A stretch of 64,000 bases of DNA from Sodalis glossinidius str. 'morsitans' (GCF_000010085.1 NC_007712.1:3038001-3102000), one strand, 5' to 3'. Positions 1 through 12,724 are shown, numbered from the stretch's first letter. A program made the numbers and translations. Notes: generated from the sequence alone by a model not told the origin.

Positions 1-3000
1 AAACGGCGCAGCGATATCATCCTTAGGATCAAAGCTCAAGGCCACCGTCAGGCCCGGATCGTTGTCGTCCTGACGGGAGGCGTGTTCCTGATCGGCGCTT
101 TCGGGATTGTCACGCAGCCGCTGCATCTGCCAACTGGTTTCTGCCCACCAGGTTCTCAGGGTGGTACGGCTTTCACTGTACAGCGAACGCTCGCCAGCGC
201 GCAGGATAAAACGGTCGCCGGGCTGGGCCGTGCCAAGATAGTGCAGGCAGTCCGCCAGCCCCTCCTGGTGGAAAAGCGCCGTAATCGCGTCGCGATCGGC
301 CTCGTCGATCTGGATTACTGCCCCCAGCTCTTCATTAAACAGGGCGGCCAGCGCATCATCCCCCAGCGGGCCAATGTCGGCATCGATACCGCAGTGGCCG
401 GCAAACGCCATTTCCGCCAGCGTCACCAACAAGCCGCCATCGGCGCGGTCGTGATAGGCCAAAAGCCACCCTTGCGCCACCAGTTGTTGCATGACGCGGA
501 AAAAGGCGGCCAGCTGACCGGCGTCGCGCACGTCAGAGGTTTCATCCCCGAGCTGGCGATAAACCTGCGCCAGGGCAGTGGCGCCCAACGCATGATGGCC
601 GGCACCCAGATCGATGAGCAACAGCACATTATCGCGCGCCGGCTGCAATTGCGGCGTCACGGTAGCGCGTACATCCTCCACGCGGGCGAAGGCGGTGATG
701 ACTAGCGACAGCGGCGCCGTCATTTCCCGTGATTCGGCCCCGTGCTGCCAGCGGGTTTTCATCGACATGGAATCTTTACCCACCGGGATGGTGAGCCCCA
801 GCGCCGGACAGAGCTCCTCGCCCACCGCTTTCACCGCCTGATACAGGCCGGCATCTTCACCGGGATGACCCGCGGCGGCCATCCAGTTGGCGGAGAGTTT
901 CACCCGCTTGATATCACCGATATGCGTAGCGGCCAGGTTAGTCAGCGCCTCGCCTACCGCCAGACGGGCGGAGGCGGCAAAATTCAGCAGCGCAACCGGC
1001 GCCCGCTCACCCAGCGACATCGCTTCGCCGTAATAACTGTCCAGGCTGGCGGTGGTCACGGCGCAATCCGCCACCGGCACCTGCCACGGGCCGACCATTT
1101 GATCGCGCGCGACCATCCCGGTCACGCTACGATCCCCAATGGTGATAAGGAAGGTTTTTTCCGCCACCGCCGGCAAATGCAACACGCGGTTAATCGCCTC
1201 GGCAAGCTTGATGCCATCGCGGTTCAGCGGGAAGCCGGCGGCCTGCAGGCTGACGGCTTCCCGCTGCATCTTCGGCGTCTTGCCGAGCAAGACATCCAGC
1301 GGCAAATCTATCGGCCGGTTGTCGTAATGCGCGTCGTCCAGGCTGAGATGCAACGCGTCGGTCGCCTCGCCTATCACCGCATAGGGCGCGCACTCACGGC
1401 GGCAAATGGCGTCAAATTCCGCCAGCCGCTCAGGGGCGACAGCCATAACGTAGCGCTCCTGTGATTCATTACACCAGACTTCCAGCGGGCTCATGCCCGG
1501 CTCGTCGTTGGGGATCTCGCGCAACTGAAAACGCCCGCCGCGTCCGCCGTCGCTGACCAACTCCGGCATGGCGTTTGACAGACCGCCGGCGCCCACGTCA
1601 TGGATAAACAGAATCGGGTTTTCTTCCCCCCGTTGCCAGCAGCGGTCGATGACTTCCTGACAGCGGCGTTCCATTTCAGGATTGTCGCGCTGCACCGAGG
1701 CGAAATCCAAATCGGCATCGGACTGACCGGAAGCCATAGACGAGGCCGCGCCGCCGCCAAGGCCGATATTCATCGCCGGACCGCCCAAAACGATAAGCTT
1801 GGCGCCCACGCTGATTTCACCTTTTTGCACGTGCGACGCGCGAATATTGCCAATGCCGCCGGCCAGCATGACGGGCTTATGGTAACCGCGCAGCTCCACA
1901 CCGTTATGGCTGTCCACGCGCTCTTCATAGGTGCGGAAATAGCCGGTCAGCGCCGGACGGCCGAATTCGTTATTGAACGCCGCGCCTCCCAGGGGGCCGT
2001 CAGTCATGATATCCAGTGCGCTGACAATACGCTCGGGGCGGCCGAAGTCTTCTTCCCAGGGCTGTTCAAAACCGGGAATACGTAAATTGGAAACCGAGAA
2101 CCCGACCAGACCGGCTTTCGGCTTGGCGCCGCGACCGGTGGCGCCTTCATCGCGGATTTCACCGCCGGAACCGGTGGCCGCGCCGGGCCAGGGCGAGATG
2201 GCGGTCGGATGGTTATGGGTTTCGACCTTCATCAAGATATGCGTCGCTTCCTGATGATAGTCATAGCGCCCCGCCTGCGCGTCGGGGAAGAAACGCCCTA
2301 CCGCCGATCCCTCCATCACCGAGGCATTGTCCTTGTAGGCCGACAACACATATTCGGGGGTCTGCTCGAAGGTGTTTTTAATCATTTTGAACAGTGACTT
2401 GGCCTGCGGCTGGCCGTCGATCACCCAATCGGCGTTGAAAATTTTATGCCTGCAATGCTCGGAGTTGGCCTGAGCGAACATATACAGCTCGACATCGCTG
2501 GGGTTACGCCCCAAGCGGGTGAACGCCGCGAACAAATAGTCGATTTCGTCCTGCGCCAGCGCCAGACCCAGCGCCAGATTTGCCGCCTCCAGCGCGCCGC
2601 GCCCCTCGCCCAAAACGTCCACCAGCGTTACCGGCGCCGGCGCGTGCTGGGCAAAGAGCGCCGCTGCCTCCTCCAGGCGGGTGAATACCGTTTCCATCAT
2701 CCTGTCGTGCAACAGGGCGGCGAGGTACCCCCACTGCGGCTCACTTAATTGAGGCGCCTGAATATAATAGGCCAGACCGCGTTCCAGACGTTTTATCTGC
2801 GGCAGTCCGCAGTTGTGGGCAATATCGGTCGCCTTTGACGACCAGGGAGAGCGCGTACCGGGCCGGGGTGTGACCAGCAGCAGCCGCCCTTGCGGCTGAT
2901 GTTCAGCGAGAGAGGGACCGTATTTCAACAGCCGCTGCAGCCGGCTTAACGCATCCTCGTCAAGCGCGGCGCTGACATCGGCGAAGTGGATGTATTCGGC

Positions 3001-3099
3001 ATAGATATCGTCGACCGCCAGTCGGGCGTCCCGGCAGCGAACCAGCAGCTTATTAATGCGAAATGCGGACAGGGCGGGCGAACCACGCAATATTTCCAT
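1..3099 (-). CDS. purL: Phosphoribosylformylglycinamidine synthase, 3' end beyond window
   Basis: Converts FGAR, ATP and glutamine to FGAM in the fourth step of purine synthesis; cytosolic. The frame is open for 1033 codons from an ATG whose first residues ([13 protein letters not shown]) match enterobacterial PurL. The segment [15 protein letters not shown] near residue 775 is the ATP-binding signature of the synthetase half. The family is about 1295 residues, so roughly 260 C-terminal residues, the glutaminase domain, lie outside the window. No stop or frameshift is present in the part seen. It is divergent from mltF, the usual enterobacterial arrangement, and a PurR box lies upstream. Confidence 0.97.
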   Translation of the reverse strand, partial: MEILRGSPALSAFRINKLLVRCRDARLAVDDIYAEYIHFADVSAALDEDALSRLQRLLKYGPSLAEHQPQGRLLLVTPRPGTRSPWSSKATDIAHNCGLPQIKRLERGLAYYIQAPQLSEPQWGYLAALLHDRMMETVFTRLEEAAALFAQHAPAPVTLVDVLGEGRGALEAANLALGLALAQDEIDYLFAAFTRLGRNPSDVELYMFAQANSEHCRHKIFNADWVIDGQPQAKSLFKMIKNTFEQTPEYVLSAYKDNASVMEGSAVGRFFPDAQAGRYDYHQEATHILMKVETHNHPTAISPWPGAATGSGGEIRDEGATGRGAKPKAGLVGFSVSNLRIPGFEQPWEEDFGRPERIVSALDIMTDGPLGGAAFNNEFGRPALTGYFRTYEERVDSHNGVELRGYHKPVMLAGGIGNIRASHVQKGEISVGAKLIVLGGPAMNIGLGGGAASSMASGQSDADLDFASVQRDNPEMERRCQEVIDRCWQRGEENPILFIHDVGAGGLSNAMPELVSDGGRGGRFQLREIPNDEPGMSPLEVWCNESQERYVMAVAPERLAEFDAICRRECAPYAVIGEATDALHLSLDDAHYDNRPIDLPLDVLLGKTPKMQREAVSLQAAGFPLNRDGIKLAEAINRVLHLPAVAEKTFLITIGDRSVTGMVARDQMVGPWQVPVADCAVTTASLDSYYGEAMSLGERAPVALLNFAASARLAVGEALTNLAATHIGDIKRVKLSANWMAAAGHPGEDAGLYQAVKAVGEELCPALGLTIPVGKDSMSMKTRWQHGAESREMTAPLSLVITAFARVEDVRATVTPQLQPARDNVLLLIDLGAGHHALGATALAQVYRQLGDETSDVRDAGQLAAFFRVMQQLVAQGWLLAYHDRADGGLLVTLAEMAFAGHCGIDADIGPLGDDALAALFNEELGAVIQIDEADRDAITALFHQEGLADCLHYLGTAQPGDRFILRAGERSLYSESRTTLRTWWAETSWQMQRLRDNPESADQEHASRQDDNDPGLTVALSFDPKDDIAAPF

Positions 3100-3210
3100 A
3101 GTAACAGATCTCTCGTCTTTGAACCGTTGGCCGCAGGTGTGTGGCTCGACCATTCATGGGGCGCAACAACAGGGGAAAACGCGCGTCATTATAGAGAATC
3201 CCGGCTGCGG

Positions 3211-3226
3211 ACGAAACCGTTTACGC
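3211..3226 (-). promoter_or_regulatory. PurR operator of purL
   Basis: Read on the minus strand the site is GCGTAAACGGTTTCGT. It agrees at 14 of 16 positions with the operator I recall for E. coli purL (ACGCAAACGGTTTCGT). It lies 112 bp upstream of the purL start in the purL/mltF divergent gap. Purine-dependent repression by PurR is inferred from this match; whether a purR gene exists cannot be seen here. Confidence 0.7.
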
Positions 3227-3391
3227 AGTTATTCTTTCATCCTTTATTTCCCCTCGCCCGGGCGCGGACATGCATCAATCTTGTTGCACGTTGGTGATTT
3301 TTTGCGCAAAATGCCCTCCTGTTAGGAGAAAAAACCATAATAATGTTGCCGTTAACGACAGCGAGGCCTGCCTCCGGCACGAGATAACGCT

Positions 3392-4792
3392 TTGAAGCGA
3401 TTTAAATTAAATTATTTTATCATCGGCCTTATCGCCATTTTGCTCACCTGGTCCCTCTGGACTACCGTCCCTTGGCGAAACGCCCATCAGGATAACCTGG
3501 CGGCCATTAAAGCGCGCGGCGAACTTCGTATCAGCACCCTTGACGCGCCGCTGAGCTATTATAGCGTCAATAATCAACCGTCGGGCTTTGATTACGACCT
3601 GGCGCAACGCTTTGCCGATTACCTTGGCGTTACCCTCAAGGTACGCGTGCGCAGCAACCTGAATCAGCTGTTTGACGATCTGGAAAATGACAACGCCGAT
3701 ATCCTGGCGGCCAGCCTGATTTACAATGCCGAGCGATTGAACCGATTCACTGTCGGTCCCTCCTATTACTCGGTTTCGCAGCAGCTGGTGTATCGCCTGG
3801 GCCAGCCGCGGCCGAAAAATCTGGGCGATTTGCGCGGGCGGCTTGCGGTGGCGTCAGGTTCGGCGCAAATCACCCAACTTCGGCAGTTGAAAAAGAAGCA
3901 GTATCCGCAGCTCGCCTGGGAGGTATCCTCCGATCTCAGCAGCCGGTCGCTGCTGGAAAAAGTCGCCGATGGCAAGCTGGACTATACGCTGGCCGACTCG
4001 GCCAGCGTCGGGCTGCTGCAGCGTGTACATCCGCAGTTGGCGGTGGCATTTGACATTACCGAGGAAAAGCCGGTCACCTGGTATCTCCGGCGTAGCGATA
4101 GCGAGGGGCTATCGGCCGCGCTGCTGGATTTCTTCAGCCAATTGAACGACAACGGCATCATGGCGCGGCTGGAGGAAAAATATCTCGGTCACGTTGGCGG
4201 GTTTGATTATGTCGATACCAAAACTTTCCTTAACGCTATCGATGCCACCTTGCCGGCGCTGCAGCCGCTGTTTGAACGGTATGCCCACGATATCGACTGG
4301 AAGTTACTGGCGGCCATTTCCTATCAGGAATCCCATTGGGATCCGCTGGCCACTTCGGCCACGGGGGTACGCGGGCTGATGATGCTTACCCGTCCCACCG
4401 CCGATAGTCTGGGAATCGGTGACAGAACCAATGCGGAACAAAGCGTGCGCGGAGGCGCCCTTTATCTGTCGCGTATGATGCAGCGTTTGCCGGACACCAT
4501 CCCCGAGGATGAAAAGATCTGGTTTGCCCTAGCGGCTTATAATATGGGCTATGCCCATATGCTGGACGCACGCGCCTTGACGGCAAAGCAGCAGGGCAAT
4601 GCCGACAGCTGGGTCGATGTGAAGCTGCGATTGCCGATGCTGAGCCAGCCGCGCTACTACAAGCAAACCCTTTACGGTTATGCCCGCGGCCAGCAGGCGT
4701 ATAATTACGTGGAAAACATCCGCCGCTATGAAATCAGCCTGGTAGGCTACCTGCAGGAAAAAGAGAAAAAGGCGGCCCAGCTTGCGGACTAG
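3392..4792 (+). CDS. mltF: Membrane-bound lytic murein transglycosylase F
   Basis: Cleaves the MurNAc-GlcNAc bond of peptidoglycan to 1,6-anhydro products from the periplasmic face. An N-terminal hydrophobic segment (about residues 8-26) anchors or exports the protein. A solute-binding-protein-like domain follows (about 40-265), then a Slt-type catalytic domain in which the motif YQESHWDP carries the catalytic Glu at about residue 313. The start is TTG, as in E. coli, giving [12 protein letters not shown]. The protein has 466 residues against about 518 in E. coli; the missing part is the variable C-terminal tail, so the enzyme is probably active. It is divergent from purL. Confidence 0.95.
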   Translation: MKRFKLNYFIIGLIAILLTWSLWTTVPWRNAHQDNLAAIKARGELRISTLDAPLSYYSVNNQPSGFDYDLAQRFADYLGVTLKVRVRSNLNQLFDDLENDNADILAASLIYNAERLNRFTVGPSYYSVSQQLVYRLGQPRPKNLGDLRGRLAVASGSAQITQLRQLKKKQYPQLAWEVSSDLSSRSLLEKVADGKLDYTLADSASVGLLQRVHPQLAVAFDITEEKPVTWYLRRSDSEGLSAALLDFFSQLNDNGIMARLEEKYLGHVGGFDYVDTKTFLNAIDATLPALQPLFERYAHDIDWKLLAAISYQESHWDPLATSATGVRGLMMLTRPTADSLGIGDRTNAEQSVRGGALYLSRMMQRLPDTIPEDEKIWFALAAYNMGYAHMLDARALTAKQQGNADSWVDVKLRLPMLSQPRYYKQTLYGYARGQQAYNYVENIRRYEISLVGYLQEKEKKAAQLAD

Positions 4793-4978
4793 AATGCCGA
4801 TCCCGTCAACGCCTACCCGGTCGTAACAACGGAAGATCTGCGCGCGCTGGCGCCGGCCAGCACTGTCGTGGCCCCCTGACGGCGCTACGGACGCCACCGA
4901 GCAAAACCGATTCCGTTACGAGCGGCGGCGCTGCTGCGCCATTACTGGGGTTCGTCCGGCTTGGATCGTTTAACGCCG

Positions 4979-5554
<576 letters not shown>

Positions 5555-6193
5555 TCAATCCAGCTGCTTGAGTTGGCCGTCATGTGTTACCCGCCAGCGG
5601 TATTGGCAAAAATAAAGCAGCGGACTGTCATAAATGCTATCGCTATAGCCGCTGTATAATTTTAACGGGATGCCCAATTCGCGCTCCAACTGCGCCACTT
5701 TCTCATGCCCGAGACAGCGCAGCGTCAGTATCCAGCCGCCGTAACGCCGGTGCATCCGGCTGCCGATAAGCCGCACCTGCGGCAAAAATACCGCGTCGTG
5801 GTAAACCTTCTCTACCAGCGACTCTGGCGAGCCGGTAATCAGCCACACCTGGGCGTCGTGACTGGCGAGATAGTCGTCCAGGCGCGCCAGCACCTGCGGG
5901 AAACGCCGCACGCGTCGGCGGAAAACAGCCGCAAACCGCGCCTCCAAGGCCTGCAACCTCGCCTCGCTGTGGCCGAAGGTAATCGACCACAGCAGCAGGC
6001 TCATCGGCCAGCGGGCCGAACGGCCCTTGACCAGCAGTCCAAGCGCCACCACCGGCAGAACGGGGATCACCAATACGACATTCAGCGGCAGATGCGCAAG
6101 CAGATAGCGCAGAAAGCAGCCAAACATATCCTGTTGATGTAGCGTGCCGTCCAAATCAAAAAACACAACGCGCCGGGCGGTTGGGTTATTCAA
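5555..6193 (-). CDS. pgpC: Phosphatidylglycerophosphatase C (YfhB)
   Basis: HAD-superfamily phosphatase that removes phosphate from phosphatidylglycerophosphate to form phosphatidylglycerol at the inner membrane. The nucleophile motif DLDGT is at residues 13-17. A hydrophobic stretch at about 28-55 fits the membrane association known for this family. HAD motif II (ITGSPE) and a late acidic motif (GYSDSIYD) are present. Length (212) is normal. It is next to tadA; the stop of the broken murP lies only a few bases upstream. Confidence 0.93.
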   Translation of the reverse strand: MNNPTARRVVFFDLDGTLHQQDMFGCFLRYLLAHLPLNVVLVIPVLPVVALGLLVKGRSARWPMSLLLWSITFGHSEARLQALEARFAAVFRRRVRRFPQVLARLDDYLASHDAQVWLITGSPESLVEKVYHDAVFLPQVRLIGSRMHRRYGGWILTLRCLGHEKVAQLERELGIPLKLYSGYSDSIYDSPLLYFCQYRWRVTHDGQLKQLD

Positions 6194-6196
6194 AAG

Positions 6197-7476
6197 CTAC
6201 TCCTCCGGATCTCTAAATCCAATCAGCCATGTAAAGATAAATCCCGCCACCACGGAAGCCGCCCACCCCAGCAGATAGACTGCGACCTTTCCGGTGACGA
6301 TAGTCAGCGCCAGCGGCACTCCCGACAGGCCAAAGGTAATAAGCGTCGCCACCTTGAGATAATTTATCACCGCCCCACCGAGGCAGGCGGCGACAAACGG
6401 GCGTCCCAGAGGCAACGTGAAGCCGAAAATCAGCGGCTCGCCAATGACGCGCCCACCTGCCCTACCCCGGCCATGGCCAGGATCGGCAGCAGTGGATTCA
6501 CGCCGTGGGCTTGGATAAGCTCCACGTGCAGCGGCACCATCCCCTGATGCAGGCCGGTCAGCACCAGCGGCAAAAAGCTTCCCGCCAGCACTGCCCCGAC
6601 CGCCATGCCGCCCCGGTCAATCGCCACATTCACCCCGTGGGCGATAGCGTCCGAAATAGCCTCGCCGAGCGGTTGTAACACCACTATCGCCAGCGATGCA
6701 GTTATCAGTGTATTCAGAAGCGGATTAACTATCAGCTCAATCGACTCCGGTAAGCGACGCCTCAACGCTTTTTACACCCAGCACATCAGGGCCACTACCA
6801 GCAAGACGGCAATAACGCCTCCGCGACCGGGCTGTAGCGGCTCGTCGCAAAGCCGGATCTGCGCCAGGCCAGGGCTGCTCAGAATGGCGGCCATGACACC
6901 GCCCATGGCCTGGGAACCGCCGAACACCCGCGCCGCGTTCACCCCCACCAAAATAGTCATGATCGCGAATACTGCGCTGCCAAACAGCGCCAGCAGCCCG
7001 ATCAAATTGGGATAGTGCCGCGCAATATCGCCGCTGAAATCCGAACACGTCAGAAGATTAACCAGCCCCGTAATGAGACCGGAGGCGATAAAGACCGGGA
7101 TGAGCGGGATAAACACATTAGCCAGCTGACGCAAAGCGCCGCTGACGGGGTCGCGTATCGCGTTTTAATGCGCTCACGCGTTTGCGCCGCGCTATCCACC
7201 GACCTCGTACCGGACGATGCAGCCGGCGCGTCAGGCATAAGGCGGCGCATGGCGTCAACGATCTTCGCCGCGGCGCCCGGGCCGGCGAAGATCTGATGTT
7301 GCCGGCCCTGCATAAGATAGCCTTTAACGCCCTGAGCCCGTTGCAGCGCAGCCACATCAACGCGCCGGTCGTCGAGCACCTCCACCAGCACCCGGGTCAT
7401 GCAGTTCTCAAGCCTCAGCACATTGTCCGCCCAGGCCGGCCAGCAGCGCGGCCGCTACGCTTTCGCTTTGATGCAT
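6197..7476 (-). pseudogene. murP: MurNAc-specific PTS EIIBC component, broken
   Basis: Remains of the N-acetylmuramic acid PTS permease. The intended start gives MHQSESVAAALLAGLGG. A frameshift precedes the EIIB phosphocysteine motif (DNVLRLENCMTR). A second shift near 7137 separates EIIB from the EIIC membrane domain (NVFIPLIPVFIASG). An in-frame TAA at about 6766-6771 interrupts WV-KALRRRLPES. A deletion of about 20 codons near 6450 removes sequence between GQVGA and VIGEPLIFGF. The last 72 residues are open to a normal end. At least four independent lesions make restoration implausible. It lies downstream of the likewise broken murQ in the same direction, as in an uptake-plus-etherase operon. 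Confidence 0.9.
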
Positions 7477-7651
7477 TATGGGCTCCCGTCCCGTTAACGT
7501 TGGCGCACCGCCTGGCAGGAGACGCGAAGCTATCGTCCTTTTCACCGCGGGACACGCGGCGCGCCGTTATGTCGCGTCTGATTGCGAGGCTGCATTACAC
7601 CGGCGGCTACTGAGGGCATACGCCTGCCGGCAGGTAACGCATGCCGCCCCG

Positions 7652-8361
<710 letters not shown>

Positions 8362-8371
8362 ACAGCCACCG

Positions 8372-8388
8372 TTGAATTTTTAATTCAA
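8372..8388. promoter_or_regulatory. Palindrome in murQ/yfhH gap, possible operator
   Basis: TTGAATTTTTAATTCAA is a perfect 7-bp inverted repeat around a TTT centre. It ends 11 bp before the murQ ATG, in the divergent gap between murQ and the RpiR-family gene yfhH. RpiR-type regulators bind AT-rich dyads near the genes they control, so an operator for the MurNAc genes is plausible. This is inference from position and symmetry only. Confidence 0.35.
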
Positions 8389-8504
8389 ATAATAAACACT
8401 ATTATCGAATAGATAATCCTTGCAGGCGAGAGAAATCCCGCCGCCTGATAACAGGGAGCCTTGCCATCGTTTCGACACGACGGCGCGACGCCGAAGACCA
8501 CCCC

Positions 8505-8879
8505 ATAAGCAGTTTATTACGAATACGCCAGCTCTATCGCTCTTTGTCGCGCAATGATCAGAAATTGGCGGATTTTTTACTGCATCATACCGAAGAAGCG
8601 CGCCATCTCAGTTCCCAACGCGTGGCACAGATGACCGGCGTCAGCCAGTCAAACGTTAGTGAAATTCGCCCAGAAGCTGGGCTACAAGGGATTTACCGCG
8701 CTGAAGCTGGCGTTGAGCGAAGCGCTGGTCAACCGCCAGGAGCCCCCGTCGATACCGGTGCATACCAAATCCTCAGCGACGATCCTATCATGTTGTTTAT
8801 GGGGCTGGTACAACAAGATCTGGCACACGCCCCGGACCGCATCCATCACAGTGAAGAGCTGGTCAAAAAACTGGCCTGA
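8505..8879 (+). pseudogene. yfhH: RpiR-family transcriptional regulator, broken
   Basis: Remains of the HTH-SIS regulator YfhH. RIRQLYRSLSRNDQKLADFLL, then VKFAQKLGYKGFTALKLALSEAL, and the last part LFMGLVQQDLAHAPDRIHHS closely match the E. coli protein. The codon aligned with the initiator Met is ATA, so the start may be lost. A one-base insertion near 8656 shifts the frame inside the HTH. Most of the sugar-phosphate-binding SIS domain, over 120 residues, is deleted near 8775. The last 25 residues are back in the first frame. The close relatives MurR and YfhH are hard to separate; gene order (next to yfhL and acpS) favours yfhH. Confidence 0.85.
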
Positions 8880-8924
8880 GAGCGTATCAACCCGCGCGGG
8901 CGCGCATTACGGCCTCATGCAGAT

Positions 8925-9976
8925 TCAGCCGCTGGCTGGCGCTGAGATTGGGCAACGGAAACGCCAGCACCCCTCGGGCACGGTCACCGCCTGTATGGTC
9001 GTCACCTCGGTGCGCGGTAGGCGATAAGTCATGCTATAGCGGTAAAATGCCGTCATGCCGCTCTGGGTATAAGGATCGTCTCCCTGACCGCTCTGCGCGC
9101 ATTGGGCGATAGTGGTACCACACTCTTTCTCCAGCGCGCCGCGCAATTGTTGTCTATCCTGGTCAAATAACGCCCGGTAAGCCGGAGCGTTGAGATAATC
9201 CGCTACATTGCGCTCCGCCACCATCCGCGATCCGATCACATCCAGCGGATAATGCACGCCCAGCACCAGTCGGGAATAGCCATATTTTGCGCCGCGATCG
9301 ACCAGCGGGACAAAGCGTTCCGGGATCATTTCCACCAGCAATAACGCATCGGTATAACCGGTGTTGGTATGGCCGCTTGGAAATGCGCCGCCGTCGGCGG
9401 TGTAGGGATGATTGTCGCGCACCACAATGTCATCCGGTACCGGCAAGATGTGGTTGCCCGGGCGGAGGAACGGCCGCGGATAATTGAAATGTTTCTTCGC
9501 CGCCGAAGTGCTGACTTCGCTGGCTTTGATTAAGGCGGCCGCCTTACTGAGCTCCCTTTTATCATAGGCGTTGATAAAGTCCTCCCCCAGACGTGGTCCG
9601 AGCGCATCCGCCAGAAAATAGAGATAAGAAATGCCCTCCGCATCCACCAAGGCCTGCTGACGCACGCCGCGGGTCGCGTTTTGATTAATCAGACTCTGCT
9701 GCTGAACGGACGGCGAAAGGGCGTTGAAGCTTTCCAGCAGCGCGATGCCAGCTTGCTAATTGGCGGGGTAGGGCAAAATCATAGCCGCTCTGCCGCAGCC
9801 AGGCGCTGTCAGCCTGTTGCGCCGTTTGTTACGCATCGTCCAGATGGGCGCGGGTGACTTTGCCGCCATCGCCGGCGCAGAGTTTGCGGCAGGGTGGCAT
9901 CTGCGACAGGCTGAGTCAGTACGCCATAAGGGATGAATAAAGCACACATCAGCGCGGAAAAGCGTAACAAAAACAT
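8925..9976 (-). pseudogene. Class A (PAP2-type) non-specific acid phosphatase, broken
   Basis: The C-terminal 247 codons are open and carry the complete PAP2 signature: KKHFNYPRP, FPSGHTNTG and GYSRLVLGVHYPLD. This matches periplasmic PhoC/PhoN-type phosphatases. The N-terminus is readable as a signal peptide, starting at 9976 after an AAGGAAT site (MFLLRFSALMCALFIPYG...). The joining part needs frame changes. It also contains an in-frame TAG at 9756-9758 and a TAA in the frame reading AGDGGKVTRAHLDDA. The intact-looking catalytic part has no signal sequence of its own, so secretion is lost. It is convergent with yfhH. Confidence 0.85.
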
Positions 9977-10475
9977 GGGGAATTCCTTCTCAGCAAGGGG
10001 GAATACGAAGCTTTTGTCCATGTTATGCCCGTAATATGACGGTTTTATGTCAGTCTTTTGTCCTTAGCAACAGCAACAGGCGCGGCGGCGGTGATTAGGT
10101 TAAAGGCCGCCGGACAAGGTTTCTGCGACTGTCCGCCCACTTCAGCATTACCTTTGAAGTAAGGGGACAGTACTCTTTTACAGTGCGATGACGGGGCGAA
10201 AAGGTCGCCATGATTGGGGTTAACGAGTTTATATGCTACAGTGCGCGACACTCTCGCTCCTAATGAATTAAGGCGCGCAATCAAGCTTATACGCGTCTGC
10301 CTTTTACAGGCAAAAAACGGCGGCGGAGAGCAATTGTGGGTGGTGGTGGCGAGTTGCCGGACTGCGGTTAGCGCGTTAACCGCGTCCGGCCCACCGACGG
10401 TAAGCAGAGGAAAATCAATCAGACGCATTCACTCTCGTTGACTAATTAACATGGTTTGAATGGTAATTTGTTGAA
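9977..10475. other. Non-coding stretch between acid phosphatase remnant and yfhL
   Basis: Apart from the REP-like hairpin at 10356-10390 I see no supportable gene. Short open frames on the minus strand (for example 10045-10428) have no recognisable protein character and poor starts. The yfhL promoter should be in the last 80 bp but has no clear hexamers. Confidence 0.6.
10356..10390. repeat. REP-like palindrome upstream of yfhL
   Basis: The arms GCCGGAC-t-GCGGTTA and TAACCGC-GTCCGGC pair almost perfectly around GCGCGT. The outer GCCGGA...TCCGGC plus inner GCG...CGC resembles the enterobacterial REP (PU) consensus. A single copy cannot show that it is a repeat family; I did not find a second copy in the window. 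Confidence 0.4.
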
Positions 10476-10736
10476 ATGTCATTACTTATCACTAAACGCT
10501 GCATCAATTGCGACATGTGCGAGCCGGAGTGCCCGAACGAAGCTATCAGCATGGGCGCGGAGTATTATCAGATCGACGCCGATCGCTGTACGGAATGCAT
10601 CGGTCATTACGATCGCCCCACCTGCCAGCAGGTCTGCCCTATCGATAACACCATCATCGCCAATCCGCAGCGGGTGGAAAACAGCGATGCGCTGTGGGAA
10701 AAGTTTGTGCTGCACCACCACGCCGATCGTTTGTAG
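10476..10736 (+). CDS. yfhL: YfhL-type 2[4Fe-4S] ferredoxin
   Basis: Small cytosolic electron carrier. The first cluster ligands are Cys9, Cys12, Cys15 and Cys19 (CINCDMCEPEC). The second set is Cys38, Cys41, Cys50 and Cys54, with the longer C-x8-C spacing (CIGHYDRPTC) that marks the Alvin/YfhL group. The 86-residue length is normal. The usual enterobacterial position is kept, convergent with acpS. The physiological partner is not known from sequence. Confidence 0.95.
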   Translation: MSLLITKRCINCDMCEPECPNEAISMGAEYYQIDADRCTECIGHYDRPTCQQVCPIDNTIIANPQRVENSDALWEKFVLHHHADRL

Positions 10737-10764
10737 TCCGATAACGCCGCAAACCGCACGGGCG

Positions 10765-11145
10765 TCATCGCTCAAAAATGACCGTCGCGCAGGCATAGTG
10801 CCGCTCATCGGCCAAGGTAACGTGCATACCGGTAACGCCTAACCGATTGGCCAGCACCACCGCCTGATCAAACAACCGCAGCGAAGGTTTACCCAACGCA
10901 TCATTGCAGACCTCGAACTGGGTAAAGGCCAGCCCATCACGGATACCGGTACCCAACGCCTTGGATGCCGCCTCTTTCACCGCAAAACGTTTGGCGAGAA
11001 ACCGTACCAGCTGATTGTGCTGCTGATACTGCCGCCACTCATCGGGACTAAGGATCCGCCGCGCCAGCCGATCGCCGCTGCGAGAAACGACCGCCTCAAT
11101 GCGTCCTATCTCGACGATATCGGTACCGATGCCGACAATCGCCAT
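10765..11145 (-). CDS. acpS: Holo-[acyl-carrier-protein] synthase
   Basis: Transfers 4'-phosphopantetheine from CoA to apo-ACP, activating fatty acid synthesis. The family motif GIGTDIVEI with the Mg-binding Asp9, and [18 protein letters not shown], are intact. The chosen ATG (11145) overlaps the pdxJ stop as TGATG and gives MAIVGIGTD, matching E. coli; an in-frame TTG one codon earlier is not needed. Last gene of the rnc-era-recO-pdxJ-acpS run, translationally coupled to pdxJ. Confidence 0.96.
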   Translation of the reverse strand: MAIVGIGTDIVEIGRIEAVVSRSGDRLARRILSPDEWRQYQQHNQLVRFLAKRFAVKEAASKALGTGIRDGLAFTQFEVCNDALGKPSLRLFDQAVVLANRLGVTGMHVTLADERHYACATVIFER

Positions 11146-11876
11146 CAACTGCGCGCTTCACGCATCAGACGTTTCATGTCCCTCACCGCGTCCGCCAGGC
11201 CGCCAATGACGGCGCGGCTGATAATCGCGTGGCCGATGTTCAGCTCTTGCATCTGCGCCAACGCGGCCACCGGTTTGACATTGTGATAATCAAGCCCGTG
11301 GCCGGCATTGACTTTCAAACCCAGCTTGACGGCAAAGTCCGCGCCCTGACGGATACGGGCGAACTCTACCGCGCGGGAAACCTCGTCGGTCGCATCGGCA
11401 TAGGCGCCGGTATGAATTTCAATATAGGGCGCGCCCACGTCCGCTGCCGCCGCAATTTGCCGCTCATCAGCGTCGATGAACAGCGACACCTGGATACCGG
11501 CAGCGCTTAAACAGGTCACGGCCTGGCGCAGCTTATCCGGCTGGCCGGCGACATCCAGCCCGCCTTCGGTGGTCACTTCCTGGCGCTTTTCCGGCACCAG
11601 ACAGCAAAAATGCGGCGCCACATCGCAGGCGATAGAGATCATCTCTTCCGTCACCGCCATTTCCAGATTCATTCGGGTTTGAATCGTCTTGCGCAACAGT
11701 TGGACATCACGATCGGTAATATGCCGGCGGTCTTCGCGCAGATGCACGGTGATACCGTCAGCGCCCGCCTGCTCGGCGATAAAAGCCGCTTGAACCGGAT
11801 CCGGCCACGCCACGCCGCGCGCATTGCGCAACGTCGCAATATGATCGATATTCACGCCCAGCAACAATTCAGACAT
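11145..11876 (-). CDS. pdxJ: Pyridoxine 5'-phosphate synthase
   Basis: Condenses 3-amino-2-oxopropyl phosphate with 1-deoxyxylulose 5-phosphate to make PNP, the ring-closing step of vitamin B6 synthesis. The TIM-barrel hallmarks [15 protein letters not shown] at the N-terminus and [11 protein letters not shown] are intact, and [15 protein letters not shown] is the phosphate-binding region. Length (243) is normal. It overlaps acpS by one base and follows recO after 65 bp. Retained B6 synthesis may matter to a blood-feeding host, but that is inference. Confidence 0.96.
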   Translation of the reverse strand: MSELLLGVNIDHIATLRNARGVAWPDPVQAAFIAEQAGADGITVHLREDRRHITDRDVQLLRKTIQTRMNLEMAVTEEMISIACDVAPHFCCLVPEKRQEVTTEGGLDVAGQPDKLRQAVTCLSAAGIQVSLFIDADERQIAAAADVGAPYIEIHTGAYADATDEVSRAVEFARIRQGADFAVKLGLKVNAGHGLDYHNVKPVAALAQMQELNIGHAIISRAVIGGLADAVRDMKRLMREARS

Positions 11877-11941
11877 CCCTTTCCCCTTACATTGGTAGGT
11901 ATTGTGTCGCAGTGTAAACCAGCGCTGTAGCCCAGACCAGT

Positions 11942-12724
11942 TTATTGCTCGCCTTCGTCACCGTCAGACCCGTCTCCCCCCGCCTTGCGCGCGGCAGCCA
12001 CGCCGGCGCTAGCCTGTGGGCGCCGGTCAAGAAACTGACGAAACAGCTCGTGGCTCTTTAACGGTTTGCCGCCTAAATAGGGTTTGAGCGCCATACGGGT
12101 GAACCGCTTGGCGGCGCGCAACGTATCAATATCGGGAAACTCCCCCTCTGCCAAGGCCCGCAGCTCTCGCCCGCTGAAGCTGTAGCGATCTAAAAGTACG
12201 CTGGCGGTAAAACCTTTCTCTTCCCGGTAACGGTAGGTCATCGCATCATCGACCGGCTCACCACTGCCGGCACAGTGGAGAAAATCGACGCCGTAACCCA
12301 AATGCGACAGCAACGCCAGCTCAAAGCGACGCAGGGCCGGCTCCGGCGAACCCGTGGCGCCCGCCAGCCATTGCAAACAGTGGAGGTAATCGTAAAACAG
12401 CTTAGAGTAATCGGTTTCATGGTCGAGCACGCGTGAGAGCAGCTCGTTGATATAGAGTCCGCTATACAGCATCAGACCGCTGAGCGGCAGCCCCAGCGAG
12501 ACGGGCTCGGCGCTACGCAGGGTTTTTACTTCGCCGCGGCCGCTCCAGCGGGCCAGTAATGGCGTAAAAGGCTGTAGTACCCCTTTAAGCGCGGAGCGGC
12601 GGGAACGCGCGCCTTTGGCCAAAACGCGCACCCGCCCTTGCTGTTCGGTGAAAAAGTCCAGAAGCAGGCTGGTTTCGCTGTAAGGGCGAGCATGGAGTAC
12701 GAAGGCGCGTTGCCAACCGTCCAT
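11942..12724 (-). CDS. recO: Recombination mediator protein RecO
   Basis: Loads RecA on SSB-coated gaps with RecR in the RecF pathway and anneals strands. The N-terminal OB fold ([19 protein letters not shown]) and the central helical region ([10 protein letters not shown]) match the enterobacterial protein. It has 260 residues, against about 242 in E. coli; the excess is a Gly/Asp/Glu-rich tail. It starts 9 bp after the era stop, so it is in the rnc-era-recO operon. No lesion seen. Confidence 0.95.
   Translation of the reverse strand: MDGWQRAFVLHARPYSETSLLLDFFTEQQGRVRVLAKGARSRRSALKGVLQPFTPLLARWSGRGEVKTLRSAEPVSLGLPLSGLMLYSGLYINELLSRVLDHETDYSKLFYDYLHCLQWLAGATGSPEPALRRFELALLSHLGYGVDFLHCAGSGEPVDDAMTYRYREEKGFTASVLLDRYSFSGRELRALAEGEFPDIDTLRAAKRFTRMALKPYLGGKPLKSHELFRQFLDRRPQASAGVAAARKAGGDGSDGDEGEQ

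Noticed and set aside
82..2748. Long plus-strand open frames opposite purL
   Set aside because: They lie antisense to a continuous conserved PurL frame and have no family features.
8505..8879. murR as the name of the RpiR-type remnant
   Set aside because: Sequence such as HLSSQRVAQ and KLGYKGFTALKLALSEAL and the position near yfhL/acpS fit YfhH better.
10045..10428. Minus-strand frame before yfhL
   Set aside because: Spans the palindrome and has no recognisable protein features.
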